A DNA stretch of 64,000 nt from NCBI RefSeq assembly GCF_009749385.1, contig NZ_WBIN01000006.1, positions 299,424 through 363,423 on the forward strand, in the 5' to 3' direction. Position 1 is the stretch's first letter; each line of letters starts with the position of its first letter. Shown in pieces: positions 25,314 to 34,879 of this stretch. Origin of the DNA: Agromyces allii. GTDB lineage: Bacteria > Actinomycetota > Actinomycetes > Actinomycetales > Microbacteriaceae. The notes under the pieces were generated by a model. The model saw only the letters and a list, made by a program, of their open reading frames with translations, had not been told where the DNA came from and did not search any database. Made by a program: the position numbers and the translations under genes.

Positions 25314-26588
25314 ATGAGCAGCCGAACCGACCAGACGTCGACCCTGTCGCCGACCCGCGTGCGCCTCGCGCTGCTCGCCCTCGCGCTCGGCGGGTTCGGC
25401 ATCGGCTCCACCGAGTTCGTCGCCATGGGGCTGCTGCCCGAGATCGGTCGCGACCTGCTTCCGGCGCTCGCCGCGAGCTCGCCCGACGACGCCAACGCGC
25501 AGGCCGGGTGGATCATCTCGGCCTATGCGCTCGGCGTCGTCGTCGGCGCCCCCACGATCGCCGCCCTCGCCGCTCGGTGGCCGCGCAAGCGCCTCCTGCT
25601 CGCCCTGCTCACGGCCTTCACGCTCGGCACCGTCGCGTCGGCCGTGCTGCCCTCGTTCGAGCTCGTGCTCGCCGCCCGGTTCCTCTCGGCGCTGCCGCAC
25701 GGCGCCTACTTCGGCATCGCGTCGCTCGTCGCCGCGAGCCTCATGGGCCCGGGCAAGCGCGCCCGCGGCGTCGCCCTCGTGCTCTCGGGACTCACGATCG
25801 CCAACGTCATCGGCGTGCCGCTCATCACCTGGCTCGGGCAGGCGCAGGGGTGGCGCACGGCGTACCTGGCGGTCGCCGGCATCTTCGCGCTCACCTTCGT
25901 CGCCGTCGCGCTCGCCGTGCCGTGGCAGCCCGGCGACCCCGGCGCCACGATGAAGCGCGAACTCCGTGCGTTCTCGCGAGCGCAGGTCTGGTTCGCGCTC
26001 GCGATCGGCGCCATCGGCTTCGGCGGCCTCTTCGCGGTCTACAGCTACGTCGCCCCGCTCGCCACCGAGGTGACCGGGCTGCCCGCCGCGATGGTGCCGG
26101 TCGTGCTCGTCGCGTTCGGACTCGGCATGACCATCGGCAACTTCGTCGGCGGCCGCCTCGCCGACTGGAGCGTGCGGCGCAGCATGTACCTGTTCTTCGC
26201 CGTGCTCGCCGTCTCGCTCTTCGTGCTCGGGCTCACGGCGTCGAACCCCGTCGGCCTGTTCGTCGGCGTGTTCCTCATCGGCGGGTCGTCGGCCGCGCTC
26301 TCGCCCACCATCCAAGCACGGCTCATGGATGTCGCGCGCGACAGCCAGTCGATCGCCGCCGCCCTGAACCACTCGGCGCTGAACATCGGCAACAGCCTCG
26401 GCGCCCTGCTCGGCGGTCTCGCGATCGCCGGCGGCCTCGGCTACGTCGCGCCCATCTGGATCGGCCTCGCCCTCACGTTCGCGGGCATCGCCCTGGCGAT
26501 CGCCTCGTTCGCGATCGACCGCTCGCGCGGTCGGCGCGGCGTCGTGGTGCCCTACGCGACGGGCGCGATGGAGGTCGTCGAGGTCTGA
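25314..26588 (+). CDS. MFS transporter, DHA1-type efflux family
   Basis: 424 residues, 12 predicted helices. GFGIGSTEFVAMGLLPEI in helix 1 and the loop RWPRKRLLLALLTAFTLG between helices 2 and 3 are typical of the AraJ/YdhP/NepI-like proton-coupled drug:H+ antiporters. The second half repeats the fold (GGRLADWSVRRSMYLF). Substrate is unknown; related proteins export sugars, purine nucleosides or drugs. It has a single-gene promoter and is convergent with the response regulator. Confidence 0.9.
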   Translation: MSSRTDQTSTLSPTRVRLALLALALGGFGIGSTEFVAMGLLPEIGRDLLPALAASSPDDANAQAGWIISAYALGVVVGAPTIAALAARWPRKRLLLALLTAFTLGTVASAVLPSFELVLAARFLSALPHGAYFGIASLVAASLMGPGKRARGVALVLSGLTIANVIGVPLITWLGQAQGWRTAYLAVAGIFALTFVAVALAVPWQPGDPGATMKRELRAFSRAQVWFALAIGAIGFGGLFAVYSYVAPLATEVTGLPAAMVPVVLVAFGLGMTIGNFVGGRLADWSVRRSMYLFFAVLAVSLFVLGLTASNPVGLFVGVFLIGGSSAALSPTIQARLMDVARDSQSIAAALNHSALNIGNSLGALLGGLAIAGGLGYVAPIWIGLALTFAGIALAIASFAIDRSRGRRGVVVPYATGAMEVVEV

Positions 26589-26658
26589 TCGGCGGGCCGA
26601 ACCCGGCCGCCGGCCGACGCGGGTCTGCGGGGGACGCCGCGCCGCGGCATACGCTCGC

Positions 26659-27309
26659 TCAGTCGGACTGCAGCAGGATGCCGTCGAGGATCGCGCGCTT
26701 GCGCAGCGCGACCTTCGTGCCCACGTCGAAGCCCGACAGGCGGTACTTCTCGCGGATGCGCTTGAGGTAGCTCTTCGCGGTCTCCTCGGAGATGCCGAGC
26801 TGGAAGGCGACCGCCTTGACCGGCTGGCCCGCGCCGTAGAGCGCCATGACGCGCCGCTCCTGCGCCGAGAGCTTGGGCACCGTGCCCTCGGCCGCGAGTG
26901 CGACCTCGAGCTCGTGCGTGAGGTAGGTCTCGCCGTTGCGCGCCGCGCGGATCGCCTCGACGATGTTCTCGACCGGCTCGGACTTCACGAGGTAGCCGAG
27001 CGCGCCCGAGCCGAGCGCCTCGCGCACGACGGCGGGCTCGGAATAGGTGCTCATGAGCATGGTCTGCACGCCGGCGGACTTCAGCATCGACAGCTTGAGC
27101 GAGACCGGGATGTTGTCGCGGAGGTCGAGATCGAGGAGCACCACGTCGACGGGGAAGGCGGGGTGGGCGAGCAGTTCGGACCACGACGGCACGGCCGCGA
27201 CGAGGTCGATGTCGGACGCAGTGCCTCGAAGCCACTCCGAGAGGGCACCGAGCAGCATGCGGTGATCGTCGACGATCGCCAACCGGATCGGAACATCGGT
27301 GTCAGCCAT
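26659..27309 (-). CDS. NarL/LuxR-type response regulator
   Basis: 216 residues. Receiver domain with acidic pocket AIVDDH, phospho-acceptor Asp in VVLLDLDLRDN, and Lys in YLVKSEP. C-terminal LuxR-type helix-turn-helix (LSAQERRVMALYGAGQPVKAVAFQLGI; TAKSYLKRIREKYRLSG). It is the last gene of a three-gene operon and overlaps the upstream membrane protein by 8 bp. It should be the DNA-binding output for the kinase at 28603-29763. Targets are unknown. Confidence 0.92.
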   Translation of the reverse strand: MADTDVPIRLAIVDDHRMLLGALSEWLRGTASDIDLVAAVPSWSELLAHPAFPVDVVLLDLDLRDNIPVSLKLSMLKSAGVQTMLMSTYSEPAVVREALGSGALGYLVKSEPVENIVEAIRAARNGETYLTHELEVALAAEGTVPKLSAQERRVMALYGAGQPVKAVAFQLGISEETAKSYLKRIREKYRLSGFDVGTKVALRKRAILDGILLQSD

Positions 27310-28606
27310 GCGACTTCTCCTCTATCGGGCGGCCAGCCGGGTGACGCTGGCCGGGCGCGAGCGCCTCGGGTTCGATGCGGCAGATGATCTCGATGCGGAA
27401 CCCCGATGCATGCGGAATCATCTGATGCACTCCGACATTAGCGACTGCATCCCACGTTGCGGGATCGACGCGACGGTGAATGACTCCGTCGACCTCGATC
27501 GCGATGTCGACGGCGGTCGCCACATGCAGCTCGTCGGACTCGGCGTCGACGTCGTCGAGCCCGGTCTCGTCGGGCTCGCGGCACGTCACCTTCACCGAGG
27601 CGGGCACCGCCGACGGCTTCGCCGGATCGGCGACGAGCAGCCAGAGCGCGAGCAGCAGGCCCTCGCGCTGCGGCGCCGAGAGCGGACCCGCGAGCCCCGT
27701 GGGGTCGTCGACCTGCACGCGGCCGCTGAGGTACTGCGACTCCGTGACGGCGTGCTTCAACCAGGTGTCGTTGCGCCCCTCGATGAGCCTGATGCGGAGG
27801 CCGGCCGCCAGCCCGCCGGCGCGCGCGGCGTCGTCGTCGGAGAGCGGCAGTCCGATGCGGCCCGCCGAGACGTCCTCGAGCAGGTTCTCGGCGTCGAAGT
27901 CGAGCTTCGCCAGCTCTTCGGAGGCGCGCATGCCGACGGCCGAACGCGCCGTGCCGACCGTGCTCTGCACGAGCGAGAGGTCGGCCTCGTGGCGCACGAG
28001 CCGGCTGAACCCGCGCAGCATCGCGACCGTGAGCGCCACCGGCAGCACCGTGCCGCCCGCGAGCACGAGCAGCGGCACGACGGCCGAACCGGCGGTGGGG
28101 AGCTGCATGACCGCGTCGGACACGAGCGCCAGCGCGACGCCGCACGCGACGATGATCGGCAGCACGCGAGAGCGGATCGTGGACACCGGCATGAGCACGG
28201 CGCCGATCGCCGGCGCCGCGGTCGGCGTCACGCCGATCGCCGCGAGCCCCGCCGTCGCCTGGAGGTCGAACCAGACCGGCACCGCGAGCCCCGCGAGCAG
28301 CAGCAGGTAGAACCAGTCGGGCATGCCCCGGAACACCTGCCAGCCGATGCAGCCGACGGCGACGATGCCGAGCAGGGCGATCCAGCCGGGCCACGGGCCC
28401 AGCCCGGGCGGGAAGTACGGGACCATCGCGACGGCGCGCACGAGATGCCCGAGGATGATCAGGCCCGCGGCGACCGTCGCCCCGATCGCGAGCCGGCGGC
28501 CGCCGTGGCTCGACCGGATGTTGCTCGCCGCCCTCGCCGATCGCGCCGGGCGCAGGAACGAGTGCTCGCCGATGCCCGAACGCATCCGATCCGAACTCGC
28601 GCTCAC
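27302..28606 (-). CDS. Membrane protein with degenerate kinase-like C-terminus
   Basis: 434 residues. A basic N-terminus of about 45 residues is followed by six hydrophobic segments (about 45-205) and a cytoplasmic region of about 220 residues. That region sits where a kinase would have its dimerisation and ATPase domains (SLVQSTVGTARSAVGMRAS; SAPQREGLLLALWLLVADP), but no phosphoacceptor His, N box or G boxes can be found. It overlaps the kinase gene upstream by 4 bp (GTGA) and the regulator downstream by 8 bp, so it belongs to the same signalling unit. I read it as a pseudokinase or sensor partner; this is inference. Confidence 0.7.
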   Translation of the reverse strand: MSASSDRMRSGIGEHSFLRPARSARAASNIRSSHGGRRLAIGATVAAGLIILGHLVRAVAMVPYFPPGLGPWPGWIALLGIVAVGCIGWQVFRGMPDWFYLLLLAGLAVPVWFDLQATAGLAAIGVTPTAAPAIGAVLMPVSTIRSRVLPIIVACGVALALVSDAVMQLPTAGSAVVPLLVLAGGTVLPVALTVAMLRGFSRLVRHEADLSLVQSTVGTARSAVGMRASEELAKLDFDAENLLEDVSAGRIGLPLSDDDAARAGGLAAGLRIRLIEGRNDTWLKHAVTESQYLSGRVQVDDPTGLAGPLSAPQREGLLLALWLLVADPAKPSAVPASVKVTCREPDETGLDDVDAESDELHVATAVDIAIEVDGVIHRRVDPATWDAVANVGVHQMIPHASGFRIEIICRIEPEALAPGQRHPAGRPIEEKSHG

Positions 28607-29763
28607 GGCTTCGGCACCTCCAGCATGACGGTCGTGCCCGAGCCGGGCGACGAGAAGACCCGCGCACGCCCGCCGACCGCGGCGAGGCGCCCGACGACGG
28701 ATTCGGCGTAGCCGAGTCGGGCGGGGTCGACGGAGTCGGGCTCGAATCCCTCGCCGGAGTCGGTGACCATCGCGCGCACGGTGTGCTCGTCGTCGGTGAT
28801 CGTGACGTCGGCCTCGCTGACGCCGGAGTGCCGCCGCACGTTCTCGAGGCATTCGCCGAGCGCGCCGACGAGCGCGTCGAGCGACTCCCTCGGCAGCACG
28901 AGCTGGCCCGCACCGTGCCAGTTCACGTCGAGCCCCATGCGCACGAACCGCTGCCGCACAGACTCGAACGTCGTGCTCAGCAGGTCGTCGTCGGAGCCGG
29001 GGGAGAAGATCGCATTCGACCCGTTGTCGAGCGGCACGCCGAGGCGCAGCTGGCGCAGCAGCCGTGCGTCGTCGCCGGCCTGGTCGCGGAGCGCGTTCGC
29101 ACTGACGCCGACGCCCGAGTGCGCGAGGAGCGACAGCGTCGCGAGCACCGTGTCGTGCAGCACGCGCGCGTCCTGACGCTGCTGCGCCTCGAGCTCGCTC
29201 GCGATGCGCTCGGCCTCGTGCGCCCGCCCGACCTCGCCGATGCGCGCCTCGGCGATCTGCACGCCGTTGTCGAGCCAGGCGCCGAGCACCGCGAGCACGG
29301 ACCACCCGACGACGGTCGTCACGAGGATCTCGATCATCGAATGCCCGGTGGTGGCGGAGGTCCACGCGATCGAGGCGACGAGCGCGCCCGCGAGCCCGCA
29401 GACCAGCAGCACGCCGTGGCGACGCACGACCAGCGGCGCGGCGACGGAGGCCGAGGCCACGCCGCCGATGACGGCGAGCGCCGAGCCGGTGGCCGGGTCG
29501 AGCACGGGCGCCGAGCCGAGGGTCAGCATGAAGGCGACGGATGCCGCGACCACGCCGAGTGCGGCGGCGAATGACCCGCGCGTCGTGTGCACGAAGACGA
29601 GCCCGGCGATGACGACGGTGAGGGCCAGGGCGATCGCGAGCTCCTGCGTGGTGCCGGACCCCGGCACCAGCACGCAGATGAATGCGGCCGTCGCGCCGGC
29701 GAGGCCGGTGATGCGGGTGAGGCGTCGCAGCAGCCGGTCGCGTTCCTTGTGGATGCGCTTCAC
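28603..29763 (-). CDS. NarL-type sensor histidine kinase (HisKA_3-like)
   Basis: 386 residues from the GTG at 29763, which has GAGGGG just upstream. Several membrane helices fill residues about 15-150. A coiled linker with HEAERIASELEAQQRQ leads to the phosphoacceptor segment RVLHDTVLATLSLLAHSG. The ATPase domain has an N box (ECLENVRRHSG), G1 (VTDSGEGFEP) and G2 (GSGTTVML). It is the first gene of the operon, and its stop overlaps the start of the membrane partner. The signal is unknown. Confidence 0.85.
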   Translation of the reverse strand: MKRIHKERDRLLRRLTRITGLAGATAAFICVLVPGSGTTQELAIALALTVVIAGLVFVHTTRGSFAAALGVVAASVAFMLTLGSAPVLDPATGSALAVIGGVASASVAAPLVVRRHGVLLVCGLAGALVASIAWTSATTGHSMIEILVTTVVGWSVLAVLGAWLDNGVQIAEARIGEVGRAHEAERIASELEAQQRQDARVLHDTVLATLSLLAHSGVGVSANALRDQAGDDARLLRQLRLGVPLDNGSNAIFSPGSDDDLLSTTFESVRQRFVRMGLDVNWHGAGQLVLPRESLDALVGALGECLENVRRHSGVSEADVTITDDEHTVRAMVTDSGEGFEPDSVDPARLGYAESVVGRLAAVGGRARVFSSPGSGTTVMLEVPKP

Positions 29764-29920
29764 GCCACCCCCTCGGTGTGCGTCACGTTCTGGCCCGATC
29801 GGACCCGGTCGAGCGGCCGCCCGCGACATCCGTCGTTCGGCCCCGTCGTCTTCTCGAACTGTACCGGAGTACCCAGCCCGAGGTCAGCGTTCTCGAGCGG
29901 AACCGGAGTGCCGCCTCCGG

Positions 29921-31126
29921 TCAGCGTGCGAGCAGATCGGCGAGCGCGGCGCCCACGACCTCGTGCTCGACGAGGAACGCGTCGTGGCCGTACTCGGAGT
30001 GCACCACCACGGGCTCCGACCCGTGCACGCTGTTCGGCAGCCCCGCCGCGAGCTCGACCTGCCCCGCGAGCGGGAAGTAGCGGTCGCTGTCGATGCCGAG
30101 CACGAGGCTCTTCGCCTCGACGCGGGCGAGGGCGGATGCCACGCTGCCGCGCCCCCGCGCGAGGTCGTGCGAGTTCATCGCCTCGGTGAGCACGAGGTAG
30201 CTGTTCGCGTCGAACCGGCGGGTGAACTTGTTGCCGTGGAAGTCGAGGTAGGACTCCACGGCGAACCGCCCGCCGCCGCCGAGAGGGTCGAGGTCGCTCT
30301 GCCAGCTGCGCTCGAAGCGGTCGTTCAGCTCGGCCGCGGTGCGGTAGTTGAGCATGGCCATGCGGCGTGCGAGGGCGAGCCCCCGCGTCGGGCCGACGCC
30401 GTCGGGCGCGTCGTAGTAGTCGCCGTCGCGGAACGCCGGGTCCGAGCGCACGGCCTCGAGCTGCACCGAGTTCAGCGCGATCTGGTCGGCGGTCGTCGCC
30501 GCGGGCGCCGCGAGCACGGCGATGCGCTCGACCGCCTGCGGAGCCTCGATCGCCCACTCGAGCACGTGCATGGCGCCCATCGATCCGCCGACGACGGCCG
30601 CGAAGCGCTCGATGCCGAGCTCGCGGGCGAACGCGATCTGCGCCCGCACCTGGTCGCGGATCGTGACGAGCGGGAACCTCGACCCCCACTCGGCGCCGTC
30701 GGGCGCGAGCGAGGACGGCCCGGTGGAGCCCTGGCATCCGCCGAGCACGTTGGGGGCCACCACGAACCACCGGTCGGTGTCGATCGCCAGGCCGGGGCCG
30801 ACGACGCCCGGCCACCAGCCTGGGCTCGCGTGCGCGGCGCCGGCCGGGCCGAGCACGTGGCTGTCGCCCGTGAGCGCATGCAGCACGAGCACGGCATTGT
30901 CGCGTGCGGGGGAGAGCTCGCCCCACGACTCGTAGGCGATGCCGATGCCGGGCAGCGTGCGGCCCGACTCGAGCGCCAGGTCGCCGATCTGCACGAAGCG
31001 GCGGTCGCCGACCGGATCTCCTGCGCGCCAGGCGCCCGTCACGGGTGCGCGACCGGCCACCGCGAGCGTGTTCGCCTCGGGGATGATCGGCGCCGGTGCT
31101 GCGGCTGCCGTGGTCTGCCAGTCCAT
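29921..31126 (-). CDS. metX: Homoserine O-acetyltransferase
   Basis: 401 residues of the alpha/beta-hydrolase fold. The nucleophile elbow VGGSMGAMHVLEWA carries the catalytic Ser, GIDSDRYFP the Asp and SEYGHDAFL the His. NVLGGCQGSTGPSS is the MetX signature. It activates homoserine with acetyl-CoA for methionine synthesis; acetyl versus succinyl specificity cannot be settled from sequence alone. metY, encoding the next enzyme, lies directly upstream in the same direction but is separated by a strong hairpin, so the two are probably separate transcripts. Confidence 0.94.
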   Translation of the reverse strand: MDWQTTAAAAPAPIIPEANTLAVAGRAPVTGAWRAGDPVGDRRFVQIGDLALESGRTLPGIGIAYESWGELSPARDNAVLVLHALTGDSHVLGPAGAAHASPGWWPGVVGPGLAIDTDRWFVVAPNVLGGCQGSTGPSSLAPDGAEWGSRFPLVTIRDQVRAQIAFARELGIERFAAVVGGSMGAMHVLEWAIEAPQAVERIAVLAAPAATTADQIALNSVQLEAVRSDPAFRDGDYYDAPDGVGPTRGLALARRMAMLNYRTAAELNDRFERSWQSDLDPLGGGGRFAVESYLDFHGNKFTRRFDANSYLVLTEAMNSHDLARGRGSVASALARVEAKSLVLGIDSDRYFPLAGQVELAAGLPNSVHGSEPVVVHSEYGHDAFLVEHEVVGAALADLLAR

Positions 31127-31133
31127 GTTCTCG

Positions 31134-31139
31134 ATTCTC
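31134..31139 (-). promoter_or_regulatory. Candidate -10 element of metX
   Basis: GAGAAT on the minus strand lies 7 nt before the metX ATG with no Shine-Dalgarno sequence. The hexamer is a weak match, so this is tentative. Confidence 0.3.
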
Positions 31140-31229
31140 CCGAATGCGGAGGCGGCTCGGCGCTTTGTTACACGAGGCGCTCGTGGGCGGGCGACTGCCG
31201 ACGGCGGTCGGGCGGGTGTGATACGACCG

Positions 31230-31272
31230 ACGGCGGATGCCGCGGGCAAGCGTGGCCCGCGGCATCCGCCGT
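31230..31272 (-). terminator. Long hairpin terminating metY
   Basis: 18-bp perfect stem with a 7-nt loop (AAGCGTG), 44 nt past the metY stop. Each arm contains the frequent word (CGGATGCCGC or GCGGCATCCG). Confidence 0.8.
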
Positions 31273-31316
31273 GCTGGTGGTCGGCGTCGGAACGCCGGAT
31301 CTGTCGAGTCGGGGAC

Positions 31317-32642
31317 TCAGAGGCGCGCGGCCGCCGTCGCCGCACGTGCGGCGGCGAAGCCGGCCTCGAGGTCGCCCTTGAGGTCTTCGACGTTCTCGAT
31401 GCCCACCGAGAGACGCACGAGGCCGGGCGTGACACCGGTCGTGAGCTGCTGCTCGGGCGTGAGCTGCGAGTGGGTGGTCGATGCGGGGTGGATCACGAGC
31501 GAACGGACGTCGCCGATGTTCGCGAGGTGGCTGAACAGGTCGAGGTTGTCGACGAGCGCACGGCCGGCGTCGACGCCGCCCTTGAGCTCGAACGAGAGCA
31601 CCGCGCCGACGCCCTTGGGCGCGTACTTGTTCGCAGCCGCGTACCACGGGCTCGAGGGCAGCCCCGAGTAGTTGACGCTCGCGACGTCGGGGTGGTTGTC
31701 GAGCCACTCCGCGATCTCCTGCGTGTTCGAGACATGGCGCTCGATGCGGAGCGACAGCGTCTCGATGCCCTGGATCAGCTGCCATGCGCTCGCCGGGGCG
31801 ATCGAGGCGCCGAGGTCGCGCAGCAGCTGCACGCGCGCCTTGATGATGTAGGCGAGCGGGTCGCCGACCGCGGCCGTGTAGCTCGCGCCGTGGTACGACG
31901 GGTCGGGCTCGGTCAGGCCGGGGAACTTCTCGACGTTCTTCGACCACTCGAACGTGCCGCCGTCGACGATGATGCCGCCGATGACGGTGCCGTGGCCGCC
32001 GAGGAACTTCGTCGCCGAGTGCACGACGATGTCGGCGCCGTGCTCGAACGGACGGATCAGGTACGGCGTCGCGATCGTGTTGTCGACGATGAGCGGGATG
32101 CCGGCCTCGTGCGCGATCTCGGCGACGAGCTCGATGTCGAGCACGTTGATCTTCGGGTTGCCGATGGTCTCGGCGAAGAAGAGCTTCGTGTTCGGGCGCA
32201 CCGCACGGCGCCACTCTTCGGCGTCGTCCTGGTTCTCGACGAACGTGGTCTCGATGCCGAGCTTGCCGAGCGTGTACTTGAAGAGGTTGTACGTGCCGCC
32301 GTAGATCGAGCTCGACGAGACGATGTGGTCGCCCGCCTGGGCGATGTTCAGCACCGCGAACGTCTCGGCCGCCTGGCCGGACGCGACGAGGAGGGCTCCG
32401 GTGCCCCCTTCGAGTGCGGCGAGGCGCTCTTCGACGACCGCCTGGGTCGGGTTCATGATGCGCGTGTAGATGTTGCCGAACTCGGCCAGCGCGAACAGGT
32501 TCTGCGCGTGCTGGGCGTTGTCGAACACGTACGACGTGGTCTGGTAGATCGGTGTGGCGCGGGCGTGCGTCACCGGGTCGGGTGCCGCGCCGGAGTGCAC
32601 CTGCTTGGTCTCGAAACGCCAGTCGGCGGCGCGTTCGCTCAT
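31317..32642 (-). CDS. metY: O-acetylhomoserine aminocarboxypropyltransferase (sulfhydrylase)
   Basis: 441 residues of the Cys/Met-metabolism PLP family. The PLP Lys lies in [37 protein letters not shown] and [12 protein letters not shown] near the N-terminus are typical of MetY rather than the shorter MetB. It makes homocysteine from O-acetylhomoserine and sulfide. The ATG is preceded by AAGGAG, and a complete promoter lies about 60-90 nt upstream. I see no SAM riboswitch in the leader. Confidence 0.95.
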   Translation of the reverse strand: MSERAADWRFETKQVHSGAAPDPVTHARATPIYQTTSYVFDNAQHAQNLFALAEFGNIYTRIMNPTQAVVEERLAALEGGTGALLVASGQAAETFAVLNIAQAGDHIVSSSSIYGGTYNLFKYTLGKLGIETTFVENQDDAEEWRRAVRPNTKLFFAETIGNPKINVLDIELVAEIAHEAGIPLIVDNTIATPYLIRPFEHGADIVVHSATKFLGGHGTVIGGIIVDGGTFEWSKNVEKFPGLTEPDPSYHGASYTAAVGDPLAYIIKARVQLLRDLGASIAPASAWQLIQGIETLSLRIERHVSNTQEIAEWLDNHPDVASVNYSGLPSSPWYAAANKYAPKGVGAVLSFELKGGVDAGRALVDNLDLFSHLANIGDVRSLVIHPASTTHSQLTPEQQLTTGVTPGLVRLSVGIENVEDLKGDLEAGFAAARAATAAARL

Positions 32643-32700
32643 CGTGTTCTCCTTCTGGGCTGTGCTCTGGATCGGGGCGCGGGCTCGCCGCGATGAGGCC

Positions 32701-32729
32701 ACGCTACGTTCGCGGCCGACGGGCGGCAA
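32701..32729 (-). promoter_or_regulatory. metY promoter (-35 TTGCCG, 17 bp, -10 TAGCGT)
   Basis: On the minus strand TTGCCG (32724-32729) and TAGCGT (32701-32706) are 17 bp apart, giving a leader of about 50 nt with a Shine-Dalgarno sequence. This is the clearest two-box housekeeping promoter in the window. Confidence 0.6.
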
Positions 32730-32862
32730 CGGCAGGGGAAACACGGCGTCACGGGCGGACGCGCCGTGCCGCGGCCCGTCGCGCGGCGTCGCCGCACGTC
32801 GCGGGACGTCGCCGCACGAGCGTGTCGGATGCGCCTCGGCGCGCGTTCGGCGCGTTCGGCGA

Positions 32863-33963
32863 TCAGCGCTCGTCGGGGTGCGGCGGCAGCACGATCGTGC
32901 CCGTCGCCGTCGACGGCTCGGGTCGGAAGAGCCAGCGGGCCCGGGGCTGCACGAGCGGTCGGAACACCCGCCGCACGGGTTTCAGCGCCAGCACGATCGA
33001 GATGCCGATGCAGAACAGCATCATCGCGGGCAGCACCCAGAACGGCTGGTCGCCCGCGAGCACCGGCGTCTCCCGGAACGGGTACAGCACGAACGGATGC
33101 AGCAGGTAGATGTACATCGTCGCGCCGCCGAACGCCGTGAACCAGTGCTTGCCGCGCGGCATCAGCAGCAGGAACGCGAGCGCGAGCACCATCGCGGAGA
33201 GCAGCAGCACCAGCCGGATGCCGCCAGACCACGGCTCCTCGTAGCCGATGGCCACGTACGACTCGTCGTAGAGGAGGAACCGCCGCAGCTTCAGGTCGCG
33301 AAGCGTCTCGATCGTCGCGGGCATGAACCAGAGCACGAGCCCGAGCAGGGCGATCGCGCCGGCGCGCCACCGCCACACGATCGCCGGCCGCAGGTCGAGC
33401 CAGCGGTCGGTGACCTGCCACTGGCGCAGGGTCCAGCCGAACACGAAGAACGGCAGCATGCCGAACGTGCGCGAGAGCGCGAGCGTCGAGTCGATCGTCT
33501 CGGTGTAGCCCGCCCCGATCGAGATGAGGATCGAGATGGCGAGCGGGTACCGCAGCAGCACGAGGTAGGGCAGCACGATGCGCCAGACCGCGAGGGCGAT
33601 GAGGAACCACAGCGTCCACGACGGGGTCGCGTAGTCGAGCGTGAAGTCGCCGCCGAGCGCCCACTTCACGACCGTCCAGATCGTCTCGAAGATCACGTAC
33701 GGGATCACGATGTCGGTCAGGATCTGCTTCAGCGCCTTCGCGTTCGGGGGCCCCGACTTCGCGAAGTACCCGCTCACGATCACGAACACGGCGACGTGGA
33801 ACGAGTAGATGAACAGGTAGACGCTGTACGCGCTGTCGGACTCGGCGATGAGCGGCAGGATGCCGTGGCCGATCACGACGAGCGCGATCGCGATCCAGCG
33901 GGCGTTGTCCCAGAGGGGCACCCGTCGCCTCGTCGTCGGTCGCGGCGTGCCGGTTCGATGCAT
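32863..33963 (-). CDS. Membrane acyltransferase (fucose 4-O-acetylase-like)
   Basis: 366 residues with ten or so membrane helices. The start RVPLWDNARWIAIALVVIGHGILP resembles the acyltransferase-3 pattern (D-x-x-R ... GH), and later segments VSGYFAKSG, SWTLWFLIALAVWRI and YIYLLHPFVLYP fit the same family. Such proteins O-acetylate cell-surface glycans or small molecules. No glycan-synthesis gene is adjacent. On the minus strand TTGAAT lies 6 nt before the ATG, suggesting a leaderless mRNA. Between its stop and metY (220 bp) only the metY promoter is recognisable. Confidence 0.85.
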   Translation of the reverse strand: MHRTGTPRPTTRRRVPLWDNARWIAIALVVIGHGILPLIAESDSAYSVYLFIYSFHVAVFVIVSGYFAKSGPPNAKALKQILTDIVIPYVIFETIWTVVKWALGGDFTLDYATPSWTLWFLIALAVWRIVLPYLVLLRYPLAISILISIGAGYTETIDSTLALSRTFGMLPFFVFGWTLRQWQVTDRWLDLRPAIVWRWRAGAIALLGLVLWFMPATIETLRDLKLRRFLLYDESYVAIGYEEPWSGGIRLVLLLSAMVLALAFLLLMPRGKHWFTAFGGATMYIYLLHPFVLYPFRETPVLAGDQPFWVLPAMMLFCIGISIVLALKPVRRVFRPLVQPRARWLFRPEPSTATGTIVLPPHPDER

Positions 33964-33969
33964 CGTCCC

Positions 33970-33975
33970 ATTCAA
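33970..33975 (-). promoter_or_regulatory. -10 element of acyltransferase gene, probably leaderless
   Basis: TTGAAT on the minus strand, then 6 nt, then the ATG at 33963. The hexamer departs from TANNNT at its first two positions. Confidence 0.3.
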
Positions 33976-34084
33976 GCGCAGAGTGCCGGATGCCGCAGGC
34001 CGGCGTGCCCGACCGCGGACCCGTCCGGCGGGGCGACGCGCGACGGCGCACGGCGCATGCACGCGGCATCCGCCCGCCGCACGG

Positions 34085-34090
34085 CAGAAT
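34085..34090 (+). promoter_or_regulatory. -10 element of SDR gene, probably leaderless
   Basis: CAGAAT, then 6 nt, then ATG 34097. Confidence 0.4.
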
Positions 34091-34096
34091 GGGCGC

Positions 34097-34879
34097 ATGA
34101 GTGAACTGCGTGTGGTCGTGACGGGTGCGAGTTCGGGCATCGGAGCGGCCACCGTGCGCGCGTTCCGGGCCGCGGGCTGGAGCGTCGTCGGGGTCGCCCG
34201 CCGCGAGGACCGGCTGCGCGCCCTCGCCGACGAGACGGGCGCCGAGGTGTTCGTCGCCGACCTCACCGTGCAGGCCGACGTCGAGGCGCTCCGCGACCAC
34301 CTCGAGGCCACGGGCGGCGTGCACGCGCTCGTGAACAACGCGGGCGGCGCGAAGGGGCTCGACAGCGTCGAGGGGTCCGACGTCGACGACTGGGCGTGGA
34401 TGTTCGAGGTCAACGTGCTCGCGGTGAAGCGCGTGATCTCGGCGCTCCTGCCGCTGCTGCGGCGGGGTGCGGTCGAGCGCGGCGTCGCCGACATCCTGAA
34501 CGTGACCTCCATCGCCGGTCACACCGCGTACGTCGGCGGCGGCGGCTACAACGCGGCGAAGTTCGCCGCCCACGCGCTCACGGAGGTGCTGCGGCTCGAG
34601 GTGAACGGCGAACCGCTGCGCGTGATCGAGGTCGCGCCCGGCATGGTGAAGACCGACGAGTTCGCGCTCGTGCGCTTCGGCGGCGACCGCGCACGGGCCG
34701 ACGCGGTCTACTCGAGCGTGCCCGAGCCGCTCGTCGCCGAGGACATCGCCGAGGTCATCGTCGACGCGATCACCAAGCCCCGCCACGTCGACCTCGACCT
34801 CATCGTCGTGAAGCCCGTCGCGCAGTCCGCGCCGCATCTCGTGGCGAAGGGGCCCCTGACCGTGCGCACGGAGGACTGA
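34097..34879 (+). CDS. Short-chain dehydrogenase/reductase (SDR)
   Basis: 260 residues of classical SDR type: the nucleotide-binding TGASSGIGAATV, NNAG at about residue 80, catalytic Ser in LNVTSIAGHTAYV and the YxxxK motif in YNAAKFAAHAL. The PGMVKTDEF segment fits NADP-dependent YdfG-like dehydrogenases acting on small hydroxy acids, but the substrate cannot be named. The stop overlaps the next start by one base (TGATG), so it is coupled to the channel gene, although the two functions have no obvious link. Confidence 0.9.
   Translation: MSELRVVVTGASSGIGAATVRAFRAAGWSVVGVARREDRLRALADETGAEVFVADLTVQADVEALRDHLEATGGVHALVNNAGGAKGLDSVEGSDVDDWAWMFEVNVLAVKRVISALLPLLRRGAVERGVADILNVTSIAGHTAYVGGGGYNAAKFAAHALTEVLRLEVNGEPLRVIEVAPGMVKTDEFALVRFGGDRARADAVYSSVPEPLVAEDIAEVIVDAITKPRHVDLDLIVVKPVAQSAPHLVAKGPLTVRTED

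Noticed and set aside
22614..26372. Long minus-strand frame across binding protein, GT87 and MFS genes
   Set aside because: The protein is repetitive Arg/Glu/Asp/His, and the true genes in other frames have clear families, signal peptides and helices.
32643..32862. SAM riboswitch upstream of metY
   Set aside because: The leader from the promoter to metY is only about 50 nt with no SAM-I, SAM-II or SAM-IV pattern. Control at this promoter is probably by a protein regulator.
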